Positions 54,160 through 64,000 of a stretch of 64,000 bases of DNA are shown here, piece by piece. The DNA is from Tyto alba (taxonomy: Eukaryota > Chordata > Aves > Strigiformes > Tytonidae). The first letter of the stretch is position 1; the number at the start of each line of letters is the position of its first letter. The translations under genes were made by a program, and so were the position numbers. The notes beneath the pieces were generated by a model. The model was not told the origin of the DNA and did no database searches. It was given only the letters and a program-made list of their open reading frames with translations. The stretch lies in NCBI RefSeq assembly GCF_018691265.1, contig NW_024881313.1, forward strand, positions 35,643,518 to 35,707,517, read 5' to 3'.

Positions 54160-56600
54160 TTCCCTTGTCCGGAGGCTGCTCCGCCACCCGGAGAGAAATG
54201 CTTTCTAGTCTGGTGGCTACACGCATGGTTCAACTCTGGTAGGCACCTAAAACTGAAACGAAAGTGGGCGATGAGTAATTCTGTGCCTCTGGGTGTTACA
54301 AGCAAGGCCCTACAGAGTGGCTGTGTGGAGGCAAAAAAGAAAATAAATGACAGTAAAGAGGGTGATGAAGCCCTAAACGAGGTGGGGAGTTCATGGATGG
54401 GTTTAACTGGGGTCAATGAATCACCGAATCCCAGGGATGGGAAGGAGCACCACCTCCTGCTGTCAAAGGGGGTGTGAGTCCCAGCTCTGTGTCACCGGGT
54501 TGGGGCACGTCTGTCCTGGTGTGTGTACAAAGTCAGCTGGCCTCGACCCTGCCACGGCCAGGGAGAAAATTAAGGCCTGCCCCTGGTTTCACCCCTTTTA
54601 AGATGCAGCCCTATCAAAGCGGAGTGGCCGTGGCTTTAACATCAGCTCCTCGCAGAGGGATGATCCCAAACCAGCCGGGGAAACTCCTCCAGGGCTTCTG
54701 CCTTGCTCTTCAAAGCAAACATGAACTCTTCCTGGCAGAAAGAGGCTGGGATAAACTCTGCTGTTTCCCCGTGGAGGTGCCTGAGCCGAAGGCTGGTTGA
54801 TGGGATGCGGCACCTTGGGGCTGTTTTGGCATCGTCCCTTGGTGGGTGGCAGGTCCCCTGGCCGTGATGCCCTTTGCCAGGACACGGTTCAAAGTCATCA
54901 CTGTGGGCTGAAAACCCACCAGCGTGGCAGCTGGAGCCGTATGCTGGGGGCTCTTCCCTTCCTAATCAAAAAAATAATTAATGTGAGGGGGAATTATAGG
55001 CATAAACCCCCTAAAAGAAACAAAAAACCCACAAGCAAACACATCCTTCTGGGTGGGGAAACTGGGGCTGGGCTTCACGTGTTTCAGAACAGCCATGGAC
55101 AGGCCTCTTTTCAGTATTGCTGCCTTTATGGCCCAGCAAATAATTTGTAACAAATACTTTATTCAGTTAATTGAGCTTCTCTGCTCTGGGGGCAGATGGC
55201 AGCCTTTAAAAAAGGATTCCCCGATGAAAATTAGACAATGGCATTCTTGGGCTGATTTCTCTTGCTTTCAGGTCAATGCAAGGGGCTATGATTTAGGCCT
55301 GTGCTGACGGACACAAGCCCATGGGACAGGTGTGCATTTCCCCATCCAGGTTTCTGGGATTTATTCAGCTTTTCCTTTGCACCTTGGGCTGGCTCACATC
55401 CTCACCCTTTTCTTATTTTCCTGCTGCTGCCAGGATGAAGTGTATTTTCTCCACTTTTCCCCTGGGGCACAGGATCATGGTGATGCTTCTTCCTGGCTGC
55501 AACCTCCCAGGTCCCAAGGGTGCCATGAGGCAATGAGAAATGGTTTGTAGCCTGCGAGGGAAAGATCTCAGGGATTCCTAAGGGTTTCTCAAGATTTCTT
55601 CTATATGCTCCTTGGTGATGAGGATGCTGCCACCATCGCTGTGTTTTCCATTGTCCCATGGAGAGGGGCAGCCACCATCCACAAGCCAAGCAAGAGGTTG
55701 CATCACATTTTTGCCCGTAAATTAATTCAGCAAATTGTCAAAAAGGTCCCTTCTAATCCTGGAGCTGGGAAAACCCACTCTTGCCAGCCCAGACTCTCTC
55801 CTGGCCAAAACACGCCATTTTAGCTTAAAATTCGCAAGCAGGGGCTGGCACTGGGTGCCCATCTGCAAGGACACCCATCTCTGGTTGAACTCAGAGAGAC
55901 CTTGGGGCACACCTCGCCCATGTCCAGGTGTCCAAAAGCTTCATCCGTGTGACCTCCCAGGGCTTTGGTAGTGTTCCCCCCCCCTAACATTTCAGTGTTA
56001 AGGTGACATTGAGGCTGTGATGGACTTGGGGACACCTTGGAGGCTCCCTGAGGTGTCCCCCCTCCCTCTTTGCGTACTCAGCTGCCAAGCATGGAGGGCT
56101 CTGCAGGGATGGATGAGCTGCCTTGGCTCCATGACTCCTCCAGGGAAGATGTCCCTTTCGCTCTGGGGACTGACCCTGTGGCTGGTTTCCCACTATGGGA
56201 CTGGTCCCAAGCTGGTGCTCCCAGGCTCCCAGCTCCCCTTGTGCCTTTCTCCCCCGTGACAGCATGGGGATGCTCTTCCCTGGGCTGCTTTGGGGTGGGG
56301 CGGGGGGGGGGGGATGAGAAAACAACTGGGGTCCCCAAGCTCAAGAGAAGCCTCTTGGGAGGACACCAAGGTGGGTCAAGGGCTGCTCCTGCCCTGGTAG
56401 GATGCTCCCACCTCAAAACTGGGTGTGGGAACCTCAGGGCACTCACTGGCTTCACAAAAGAGTCAAAAAAGCCAAAAAAAAAAAAAAAAAAAAGGGACAA
56501 CTGTGACATCTAATGTAGCGTACACACTCATCGTCCAAATTTTTGAGCCACAGTAAAGGATAAACAGGGTAAAGACGCTGCCGTATTCAAACAAAATTAT

Positions 56601-56606
56601 TTTATT
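56601..56606 (-). terminator. CSRNP1 distal polyA signal
   Basis: On the minus strand this reads AATAAA within TTTCAATAAAATAATTTTG. It is the last strong signal before GC-richer unrelated sequence, so I take it as the gene's main 3' end. Other AATAAA copies occur within the UTR. Confidence 0.5.
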
Positions 56607-57324
56607 GAAAGTGTAATGGAAATTTCTTCATATTGCTTTGATGAAATGAGAGACAGCAGCTGTAGACAAATATGCTTTTTTTTTATAAACAAATGCAAAT
56701 GGATAAGGTAAAAATAAAGCAATTTTTTTTTTAACTTGTACCTTTAAGCAACATAATCACAATATATACACAAAGAAAGCTAAAATAAAGCTATGTTGAA
56801 ACCAAAGCGTTTCAATCAATACATTAGATAATTACAGATTGTGTCAATAAATACCCAGTTTTTAAACTGTTTAACAGGCAACTTTTTACACAGATACCGA
56901 GAAGAAAAAAAAAAATTATATATTTACAATTCAGTGCCCTGGAAAAAAAAAAAAAGATAAAAAAATCTTTTTTTTTTTTTTTGGCACTAACACAAATAAA
57001 AAGAATAAATTATAGAAAAAAATCCACAAAGGCAGGAGTCTATCCCCGTCATTCATTTAAAAAGTGTGTGTATATATATAAAATATAGACATATATAGAC
57101 ATACATATACATATTTGTATATATGTATATATTTTAGATATATAAACATATATATATGCAGAGAAACCTAGGAATGTTATAAAATATATTAGTGCCAATA
57201 AATACAGAACGGTACCAGACTTTCAACTGTCAGTATTTTTGATGCAGTCTGAAGGATAGAAACTACCACCTAGGAGATAACTGAAGGGGATTTTTCAGTC
57301 TAAAGAAATGACAACAACAACAAA

Positions 57325-57361
57325 AATTAATAATAATAATAATAATAATTATATATATATA
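57325..57361. repeat. ATA/TA microsatellite
   Basis: An (AAT)n stretch of about eight units continues into a TATATA tract. It lies inside the presumed CSRNP1 3' UTR. Confidence 0.85.
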
Positions 57362-59563
57362 TCCAGGAAATCCTCCATCTGCCAGTAGTATTCCTACAGT
57401 CACCTCCTGCCCGGCAGGGAGGTCCCCGGGGGCGATGCTTCGCAGGAGGATGCGGCGGCGAGCACGGGGCGAGCACCCGCTCACGGCTCCAGCAGGTCAG
57501 CTCCGCTTCCAAGTTGACCGGCTCAATACCAGAGAAGATGTACAATTAAATAGTAATAATAATGATGAAAAAAACCCAAACAACACAGCCTTCACCATAT
57601 TCGTATGCCAGAAGTTTCCTAAATTGCCAGCAGGTTTGCACAAGGCGCCTGTTGAATTGCAGGTACCCAAGAGCACCATCCCTCTCATTGGGGATATAAA
57701 CAGTTCAGCCAATGGAAAAATCCTCAAATCTGTATTTTGTTTCTTTTTTTTTCCCCCCCCATCTGGGTGTCTCTGCACATCCCAGGAGTTCCCCCAGCAC
57801 CTTGCTCCCAGGGCAACAGGGCTGGGATGCCAGAGCTGCCGCCTCCCCCCAGTGCTGGTAATTCCAGGAACCGCTTGAATCACCAAATGTCACATTTTCC
57901 AAAGTGGGGAGTTAAAGCCGGTAGATTTTAAAGCTGTTTTGTTGTAATTTTTTTTTTTTTTTTTAATAACGCTGGTGTAGGCACTTAGTGTATCACTGAC
58001 GTACAGAGTTTATGTCCTGTTACATCACGTGGCCAAATAGTGTCATGTCCTCAGACAGATTTAAATATCAAAAGGCCAAGAGGGCCTCCCATATCCTTCC
58101 TAAACATGATTTCTCTCATTTTAAAAACCAAAAGCCTTCAAGTTTTTCAGCTTTGTTTTCAGGCATTATTTTTTCTTCCCTTTGAAACCGTACTCAAAGG
58201 ATAAATAACCCAATAACCTTCACATCCATCTATTTTACTCGATTTACCCGATTTACCTATATAAAAATAAATATTATAAACAGTCTGATCCACTAGATTT
58301 TGGAGCTGCGAGACCCTCCACATTGGGGTGTCCTAAGGAGCACCTGCTGAGGAGCGCGAGCACAGCGTTGCTGTTGTTAGCTTTGCTCTCCCAAAGCCCC
58401 CCCAGAGCTGCAAAGGTCCTTCTCATTACACCCCCACCCCACGGCTAACGGTTCCTCTGCATATTCAGGCACCATAAGTGATCGGGAAAGATCTCATGGC
58501 CAAATCCTTTGGAAAGTAAATAAATTAGAAAATAATTTACAACAAGGGTTTTGTTGTGGTTTTTTTTTTTTTGTTTGTTTAAATAGAGCTAGTTCATGAT
58601 ATTTCTTGAATAGCTGAAGGTTTTGCTTGCTTTGCTCTCCATAGTGATATTATGGAGATCAGACACCACCATCATGTCTACCTGAGGGAAGCCAGGGGAC
58701 GTTGCATGAATGTTTCCCCCGTCCCTCCCCTCCCACCCACTTGCATTCAGCTCTTTTAGAAATGTGAAGTGAAGACCAAACAGTCAACATCTTTCAGACT
58801 CGGAAAAAACAGGGTCATCTTTAGGATGGGTGCTGCTGAAGACCTTATTGCCCTTCCAGGTCATTGATAAACCACAGTGCTATTCATGTACTACAGGTAG
58901 AAAATAAATAAATACAGATATATTATGCAAAAAAAAAAAATGATTGTACACATAATACATCTGAGGTATTACCAATTTAAATAAGGTTTCATGCTAGTTC
59001 AAGCTTCGGTGGCTAAATTCTGGAATTTGCAATAAATAGATGAAGAATGATGATGTGTATAGCATATGGATCTCTTCTGTAAACCTTGTCTGATTAAACG
59101 TAAGAGGGTGTTGGGCTAACTCTTACGCAAACCACAAATTTTCACAATAAATACAGCTTCAAAAAGTTGTCTTAAAAAGTTCCTGCAACACTGAAACATT
59201 TCTAGAAGGGGCTGTGTGTACGACTGGCAACGTTAGCAAGGAGTATTTCTCAACAGGTCTTTTCATACAAAACACAAGGAAATTCATACACGAAAGTCTT
59301 TTTCCCTCCCTCCCCACCCTACCCCATCATGAAAGTTTAGAAATTTTTGCACAAACAGCGAGAGAACTGATTGTAGCTGCAGTATGTCAAAACGTCCACG
59401 TTCTATAAAGACCAAAAATAGTTTGTTTGCTTCAAAAGTTTTTTTGTTTTTTTTCTTCCTTATTTATGTAGCACATCATCCTTTTGGTGAAAGTTTGCCT
59501 GTCTGACTGTTCTTCGGTTTTCTTTTTGGCGCTGGTCCTTGCCGCCCGAGCCACACAGGCGTT

Positions 59564-62500
59564 TCACACTTTCACCGTCTCCATCAGCGATGACTTGATG
59601 GCATCCTCCAAAAGTTGATTGTCTGTGAAAGGGGCCGGGGTTTCGGGGACGGATTCAGACAAACCAATGAGGGACTCCAAGAAACAGGAGCCCTGATCTC
59701 CGGCTTGCGGGAAGCCGGGGAAATTAGGCAACTGAAACTGTAACGCTGAGAAGTTATCGAGGTTCTCGTACTCCTTTAAGGAGTTGTAAAGAGGTCCCAA
59801 GTTATAGTCTGAGAAGGACTGGAAGAAATCCAAGGAGTCAGAGGAAAGGCTGAGGTCGGCGTAGTTCTTGGAGCAGGGCTCAGCAGGGGATGAGGCGCAG
59901 CAGGACAGCCCATCGCACCGCGCATGGGCAGCGTCCTCCAGCAAACCCCCGCCGTCCTGGTTGGCGTTCTCGTCCAGGCACTCGGAGAGGTGGGACAAGT
60001 GGCTGGGGACAGGCTTGGCCTCGCCGCTGTGGTCCTCGATGAAGAAGTCGGTGGGGTGGAAGCAGCTCAGGTCACCCTGGCCGTGGCCACCCTCTTCCTC
60101 GGCATCCGAGTCGTTGAAGTGGAGGATGCGTGCCAAGCCGTCGTCGTCCACGTCCGACTGGGATTTGTCGGAGGGGAGGCTCTCGTAGGGCTCCTCCAGG
60201 TCCTCGCTGGGGTGGGAGGAGATGGAGGAGTCCGTCATGTCGCTGCTGCAGCTGTTCTCCCCCAGGGCCTCCAGGTCGGGGCTGAACTGGAAGGCGGGTG
60301 CCAGTGGCACCGCCCGCTCCTCCAAGGAGCCCTTCCCCGCCGCGCATCCCAACGGCGGGAGCCGCTCCCGAAACGGGGGCTCGGCCTCCGCCACCTTCTC
60401 GCTGCTCTGCTGCTGCTTCTCCAGCTCCAGCTTCATGATGGTGTGGATGAAGTGGGTCTGCACGCGGGCCTGGTTGAACTCGATCCTGCCCTCGGTGTTG
60501 CCGCAGCCGTCCTTGGTGCAGCCGCAGGGGAAGGAGGTGTGGTCCATCTGGCAGGGGGAGAAGCAGAGGTGGAGGCTTAGGACCGAATCCCATGGCGGAA
60601 AAATAGATACTGCTCATGACTCAACCGCCCTGAGAAACCCAGTAAGAGCTGAGGGGTTTAAAAGCCGACTGAAAAAAAAAAGTAATAATAGAAGACACCC
60701 TGCTCTTTTGAAGGGCTGTCATAAAAAAGTTGGATTTCAGTACAATGGAAGAAAGTGAAAAGGTTCCAAAAAAAAGCAAAATATAACACTCCAAAAGAAG
60801 ACATCAGGGGGCAAACATGAGTTTTTATTTATTGCATCATGATACTTAATACCCGATCCGTATCATGAGCTTTGGCCCCTCAAGATAAGGACAAACTGCA
60901 CAAGAGGCACCTGCGGTGCATTTATGTCCCCACTGTCAGCATCCACTAGAGGGGGGCTGTGACACGCACATGGAGCACCCGTCCTACACCACCCCCAGTC
61001 TGCAACCACAGCGTGAAGGGAGCGAGCGGCACCCAGAAGAGGGAATATGGCTCCCCAAACACAGCTGGGCAGGCACCCGTAAAAAATAAAAAGAAAACTA
61101 TAATAAGATAGGGAAATAGAGAAGGATTATCCCACTTTGCAGGTGGTCTGCACAGCTAGCTGTGGGCGGACGCTCAGCTGACGCTCCCACGTTCGCCCGA
61201 GCGCACTGGGAGCTGTGACACACACCAAGGGAAAATAAAATTAAAAATAAAACCAGGGGGAGGAGGAGATATTGGAGCCTTGCGTGAAGAACAAGCAGCT
61301 TTCGTTCGCAAAGACGTTCCCACGGGGCCCATCTCCAAGAGGAGACCAAGCAGGCAGGGGACTCGTGGGGACGGACAGGATGGGTGCGTTCACGCTGCCG
61401 GCTCGGGCACATCCACACGGCTGCACGTGTGATTTGGGAAGCAGACGCTTGCAAGCGGCACCTGCCTCACCACCTGGGGAGCATCTCCGAGAGCTTTTCT
61501 CGCCTGCTTCGCTCCGAGCGCAGGTGGGAACAGATGAATTTCACAGGCTGCCCTAACTCTGTCCTGCTTGCTCAAAACCCCTACTGCTTTAAGGTACACA
61601 TCAGCCAGAGCCGTGGCTTTTCCCCCCATGCCCGGAGGCGAGGGCAGTACCTGACATTTAATGCCTGCCAAGCTGCAGCTGCAGGTCTCCGGGTCGCAGA
61701 CCTCCCGGCAGTCACAGCCGCAGTCCTCCCGGGACAGGCGGATGTTGTGCAGCTCCCGCTTCTCCTCCTTGTCGATCTTCTTCACCCCCACGGCTTTCAG
61801 CAGCGCGCGTCTCTTCTTGGCGGGGTAGGGCTGGAGGAAGAAGCCGTCCTCCAGGTCCACGTTGCTGACATCGATGTCATCGTCAGAGATGTCTTCGATG
61901 GTGAGCTGGTTGGCCTCCTCTGACTCCTTCGTGCCGTTCATGGTTAGCTAAGGGCAAAAAAAAAAAAAAAAAAATAAAAATGGGCAAAGCATTAGGGACC
62001 TGTTGGGGACACAGAGCCATCAGCACCCCCAGGTCAGGAGAACAAGAAAGGAAAAGATCTGCCCCCCATGGTGGCCGACCCCAGGACCACCATCTGTGTC
62101 AGAGCCCCTAAAGACCTGACAGACACCTGACATGGGGAGTTCAGTATCTTTTCCATCGCTTTTCAAAGGTGGAGAACGGAGCTGAAAATCCCACACCAGA
62201 GCCTTTGTTTTCTGGAGACCCAAATAGTGTTAAGGATCAGAGCCAGCTGGGAGGCTCCTACTAAAAACTGGCCATTAGCCAACGACATCCACCAGCTCCC
62301 CACCAATCCAGCCCCACGCCCCTACTCACTTTCCATTTCAACGCTTCCAACTTCTCCTCTTTTAACTTCTCTTCGAGCTTCTCCCGACGAACGTTTTCCT
62401 GCTCCTTTGAAAACTCTGCTAGCGTGAACTGCCGGGAGGAGCTGTGTTTGCTCACCATCCCCAGGGTGCAGCCCCCGCGACTAGGCACACTCGTGAACCC

Positions 62501-62589
62501 CTGGCAGCGTGGGAAGTAAAACACAGTGACCCGGTCAAACTCCACATTGTTCTTCTTTAGCCGCTTGGATTTCTTCAGGATAGACGTGG
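59564..62589 (-). CDS. CSRNP1: CSRNP1 (AXUD1), last three coding exons
   Basis: CSRNP1 is a nuclear cysteine/serine-rich transcriptional activator, an immediate-early-type gene induced by AXIN1 in mammals. Exons in transcript order are 62330-62589, 61651-61947 and 59564-60547; borders are AG/GT and phases agree, giving 512 residues. The first exon shown has [20 protein letters not shown], the family's N-terminal signature. The second has an acidic stretch, [20 protein letters not shown] and the cysteine-rich [18 protein letters not shown]. The third continues the Cys cluster ([11 protein letters not shown]), then [18 protein letters not shown], the Ser/acid-rich [11 protein letters not shown], and ends MKV-like as [19 protein letters not shown] and synteny favour CSRNP1 over CSRNP2/3, although the stretch after the second acceptor ([13 protein letters not shown]) is closer to CSRNP3 than to the human CSRNP1 I recall. 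The exon coding the N-terminal LKRKF-type start is outside the window (exon at 62589 begins in phase 1). Confidence 0.93.
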
Positions 62590-64000
62590 CTAAAAATGGG
62601 GGAAGAAAAAACAAAAGGAACAAAGTCAGTACTGCCATCCTGCAGACAGGATAGAAAAATTACAAAAATGGGCTATAAATATTACAAACAGGCAGGACTT
62701 GCAATTACTCTCTTAACAGGGACATGTTGGGACAGGGTTACAGCATCGCTTGATGGCTTCTGGTGTTTTAAGATCTAACACTTCAAAGGGATGAGGATAG
62801 AGAGAATACTAAGCCGAGTCCCAGTGCTTCGGAGTCACCGATCAGATTCACCCTAAGAAACGGCTGCTGCTTCTCCTTCCCGCTTGACTTCCTCCAGGAA
62901 ACATACATCTGCTTATTCTTCACGTGCAGCAGAGCACAGCGAACAAGCAACAAACCATCCTACCTGGCTGTCTTGCTCTAAACCCAAGCACCCTGCCCCA
63001 CACTCGGGAGCTCACGGTCTGCTCCCAGGATGCCGGAGCACCAACACTCCAGCGCTGTGTGGCAGGGCAGAAAATATCCCAAACGGCTGTTTTTCTGGTA
63101 CTTCCTTTCACCATCCACTGGGAGGAACTATGAATCTATAGTTTATTCTCAAGAGACTCATTTGAGAGCAGCTGCAAAGATGTTAATCTTTATGCAGGTG
63201 ATCCCAGGGTAAACATGGCAATACATGACTCTGGTTTATCTTAAACTGCTGAAACATGCTACACACCATTTAAAGCGGAGCCTCTCCAGAGATACCTGGT
63301 TCTGCACATTTGCACGTGCAAACGTAGCAGATGGAGGTGGGCTGATTAGCCAGGGCAGTTTCAGAGTCAATGAGTTTCCACGAACGTAGCTGGCCATGCA
63401 AAGCAAAGCGAAGCGCAGCAGTACGTAGTTACAGAGCTGCTTTTTCTGCTGCATGAGCACGTCAGGAACGAGAGTCAGCTTCACACAAATTCAGTACTGG
63501 GGTTTTTTGGTCCTATTCTCTGCTGGTGCATGGATGTCTTGGTTGCCACCATGGAGAATAATAGGAAAAAAATAACCCAGAAAGGATGGGTGACTCCCAC
63601 AGAGCTGGGATCTGAGCCCCACATTTGGAATGGCAAAGCCACAGGCAGCCCTACTATGGGAGCCACCTGAAAGGAAACCAAAAACCCAAGGGGCTCGGCT
63701 GGTTTGGCTGGTCCCAAAGGCTGGGAAAGTGCAAGACTGGACAGTTAGCTGCACCCACGTTTCATAAATGTAGTTTGCCAAAATACAGCATTTCAGTTTC
63801 ATATGAAAAAAAAAAAAAAAGTGTTCACCCAGCTGCGTCAGCAGCTTCTGCTAAATAGCTGGGGGTTTCACACTGGGCTCTGCAGTTGCTTTGATGATAT
63901 CTTTGCACTGCGCGTTGCATTTTCATAATAACCTTGACTCAATCTTCTAAAACATTAGCTCTTTATCAAAAGGCAAGTTAACCACTGCGATCATCTATCG
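62590..64000 (-). other. CSRNP1 intron (upstream of the second coding exon)
   Basis: The acceptor TTTTTAG ends at 62590 on the minus strand. I searched this stretch for the expected N-terminal coding exon and saw none, so it is most simply intron and the exon lies further upstream. Confidence 0.6.

Larger units (their letters stand above)
49276..56580. other. Gene-free stretch downstream of CSRNP1
   Basis: No spliced gene was recognised over 7.3 kb. Contents worth noting are an interferon-response-like motif at 50166, an AP-1 consensus in a CpG-rich patch near 54153, a TTTTG repeat at 53965-53990, and a run of 12 G at 56302-56313. The short open frames at 50600-51200 and 54000-56500 reflect higher GC content and overlap each other on both strands. 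Confidence 0.4.
56585..59563 (-). other. CSRNP1: CSRNP1 3' UTR, AU-rich
   Basis: AT-rich minus-strand sequence extends from the CSRNP1 stop codon to a minus-strand AATAAA at 56601-56606, giving a UTR of about 3 kb. It holds AU-rich elements, including the nonamer UUAUUUAUU at 58913-58921 and AUUUAUUUA at 58517-58525, and an ATA repeat with a TATATA tract at 57325-57361. Such elements destabilise immediate-early mRNAs, which suits CSRNP1. Internal polyA signals may give shorter forms. Confidence 0.65.

Noticed and set aside
56078..56513. Opposite frames of about 145 codons
   Set aside because: They overlap each other on opposite strands, include a homopolymer-coded Lys or Phe run and have no similarity.
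59924..60580. 218-codon plus-strand frame opposite the last CSRNP1 exon
   Set aside because: A GC-rich antisense shadow of a well-supported coding exon.

Overview
This is vertebrate DNA, almost certainly from a bird and probably a neoavian one. It has spliced genes with GT-AG introns, CR1 LINE copies in both orientations (young copies plus an ancient one), LTR fragments with the terminus TGTCGTGGTTTGAGCC that I associate with neoavian genomes, short introns, and the gene order WDR48 - GORASP1 - CSRNP1 known from mammalian 3p22-type synteny. The species cannot be named from the sequence alone.

Layout. Positions 1-6225 (+ strand) hold the last four coding exons and the 3' UTR of WDR48 (UAF1). 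Positions 6226-9980 are gene-free space between two convergent genes. Positions 9990-19900 (- strand) hold a complete nine-exon GORASP1 (GRASP65), 430 codons, read out exon by exon, with a CpG-island promoter carrying a 20-21 bp GC-box minisatellite. Positions 20100-42660 are AT-rich and contain repeats only: an ancient CR1, a minus-strand retroviral LTR, a minus-strand CR1 with reverse-transcriptase remnants, a perfect 3 x 90 bp tandem repeat, an LTR-like fragment and a plus-strand CR1. Positions 42672-48040 (+ strand) hold a complete eight-exon serine protease of the chymotrypsin-like elastase family, 279 codons, with TATA box, signal peptide, activation site, catalytic triad and polyA signal. 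Positions 48358-49275 are a CR1 copy whose tail has grown into a long TTCTA pentanucleotide satellite. Positions 49280-56580 are gene-free. Positions 56585-64000 (- strand) hold the last three coding exons and a roughly 3 kb AU-rich 3' UTR of CSRNP1 (AXUD1); its first coding exon lies beyond the window.

The genes do not form one pathway. WDR48 activates deubiquitinases, GORASP1 tethers Golgi cisternae, the elastase-like enzyme should be a secreted digestive-type protease, and CSRNP1 is an inducible transcription factor. The two most interesting points are the elastase-like gene between GORASP1 and CSRNP1, which has all catalytic residues but an unusual S1 pocket (Ala189, Ser192, Gly216, Tyr219, Thr226), and the apparent absence of TTC21A, which lies between GORASP1 and CSRNP1 in mammals. 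I saw no CRISPR array, tRNA, rRNA or other clearly new system.
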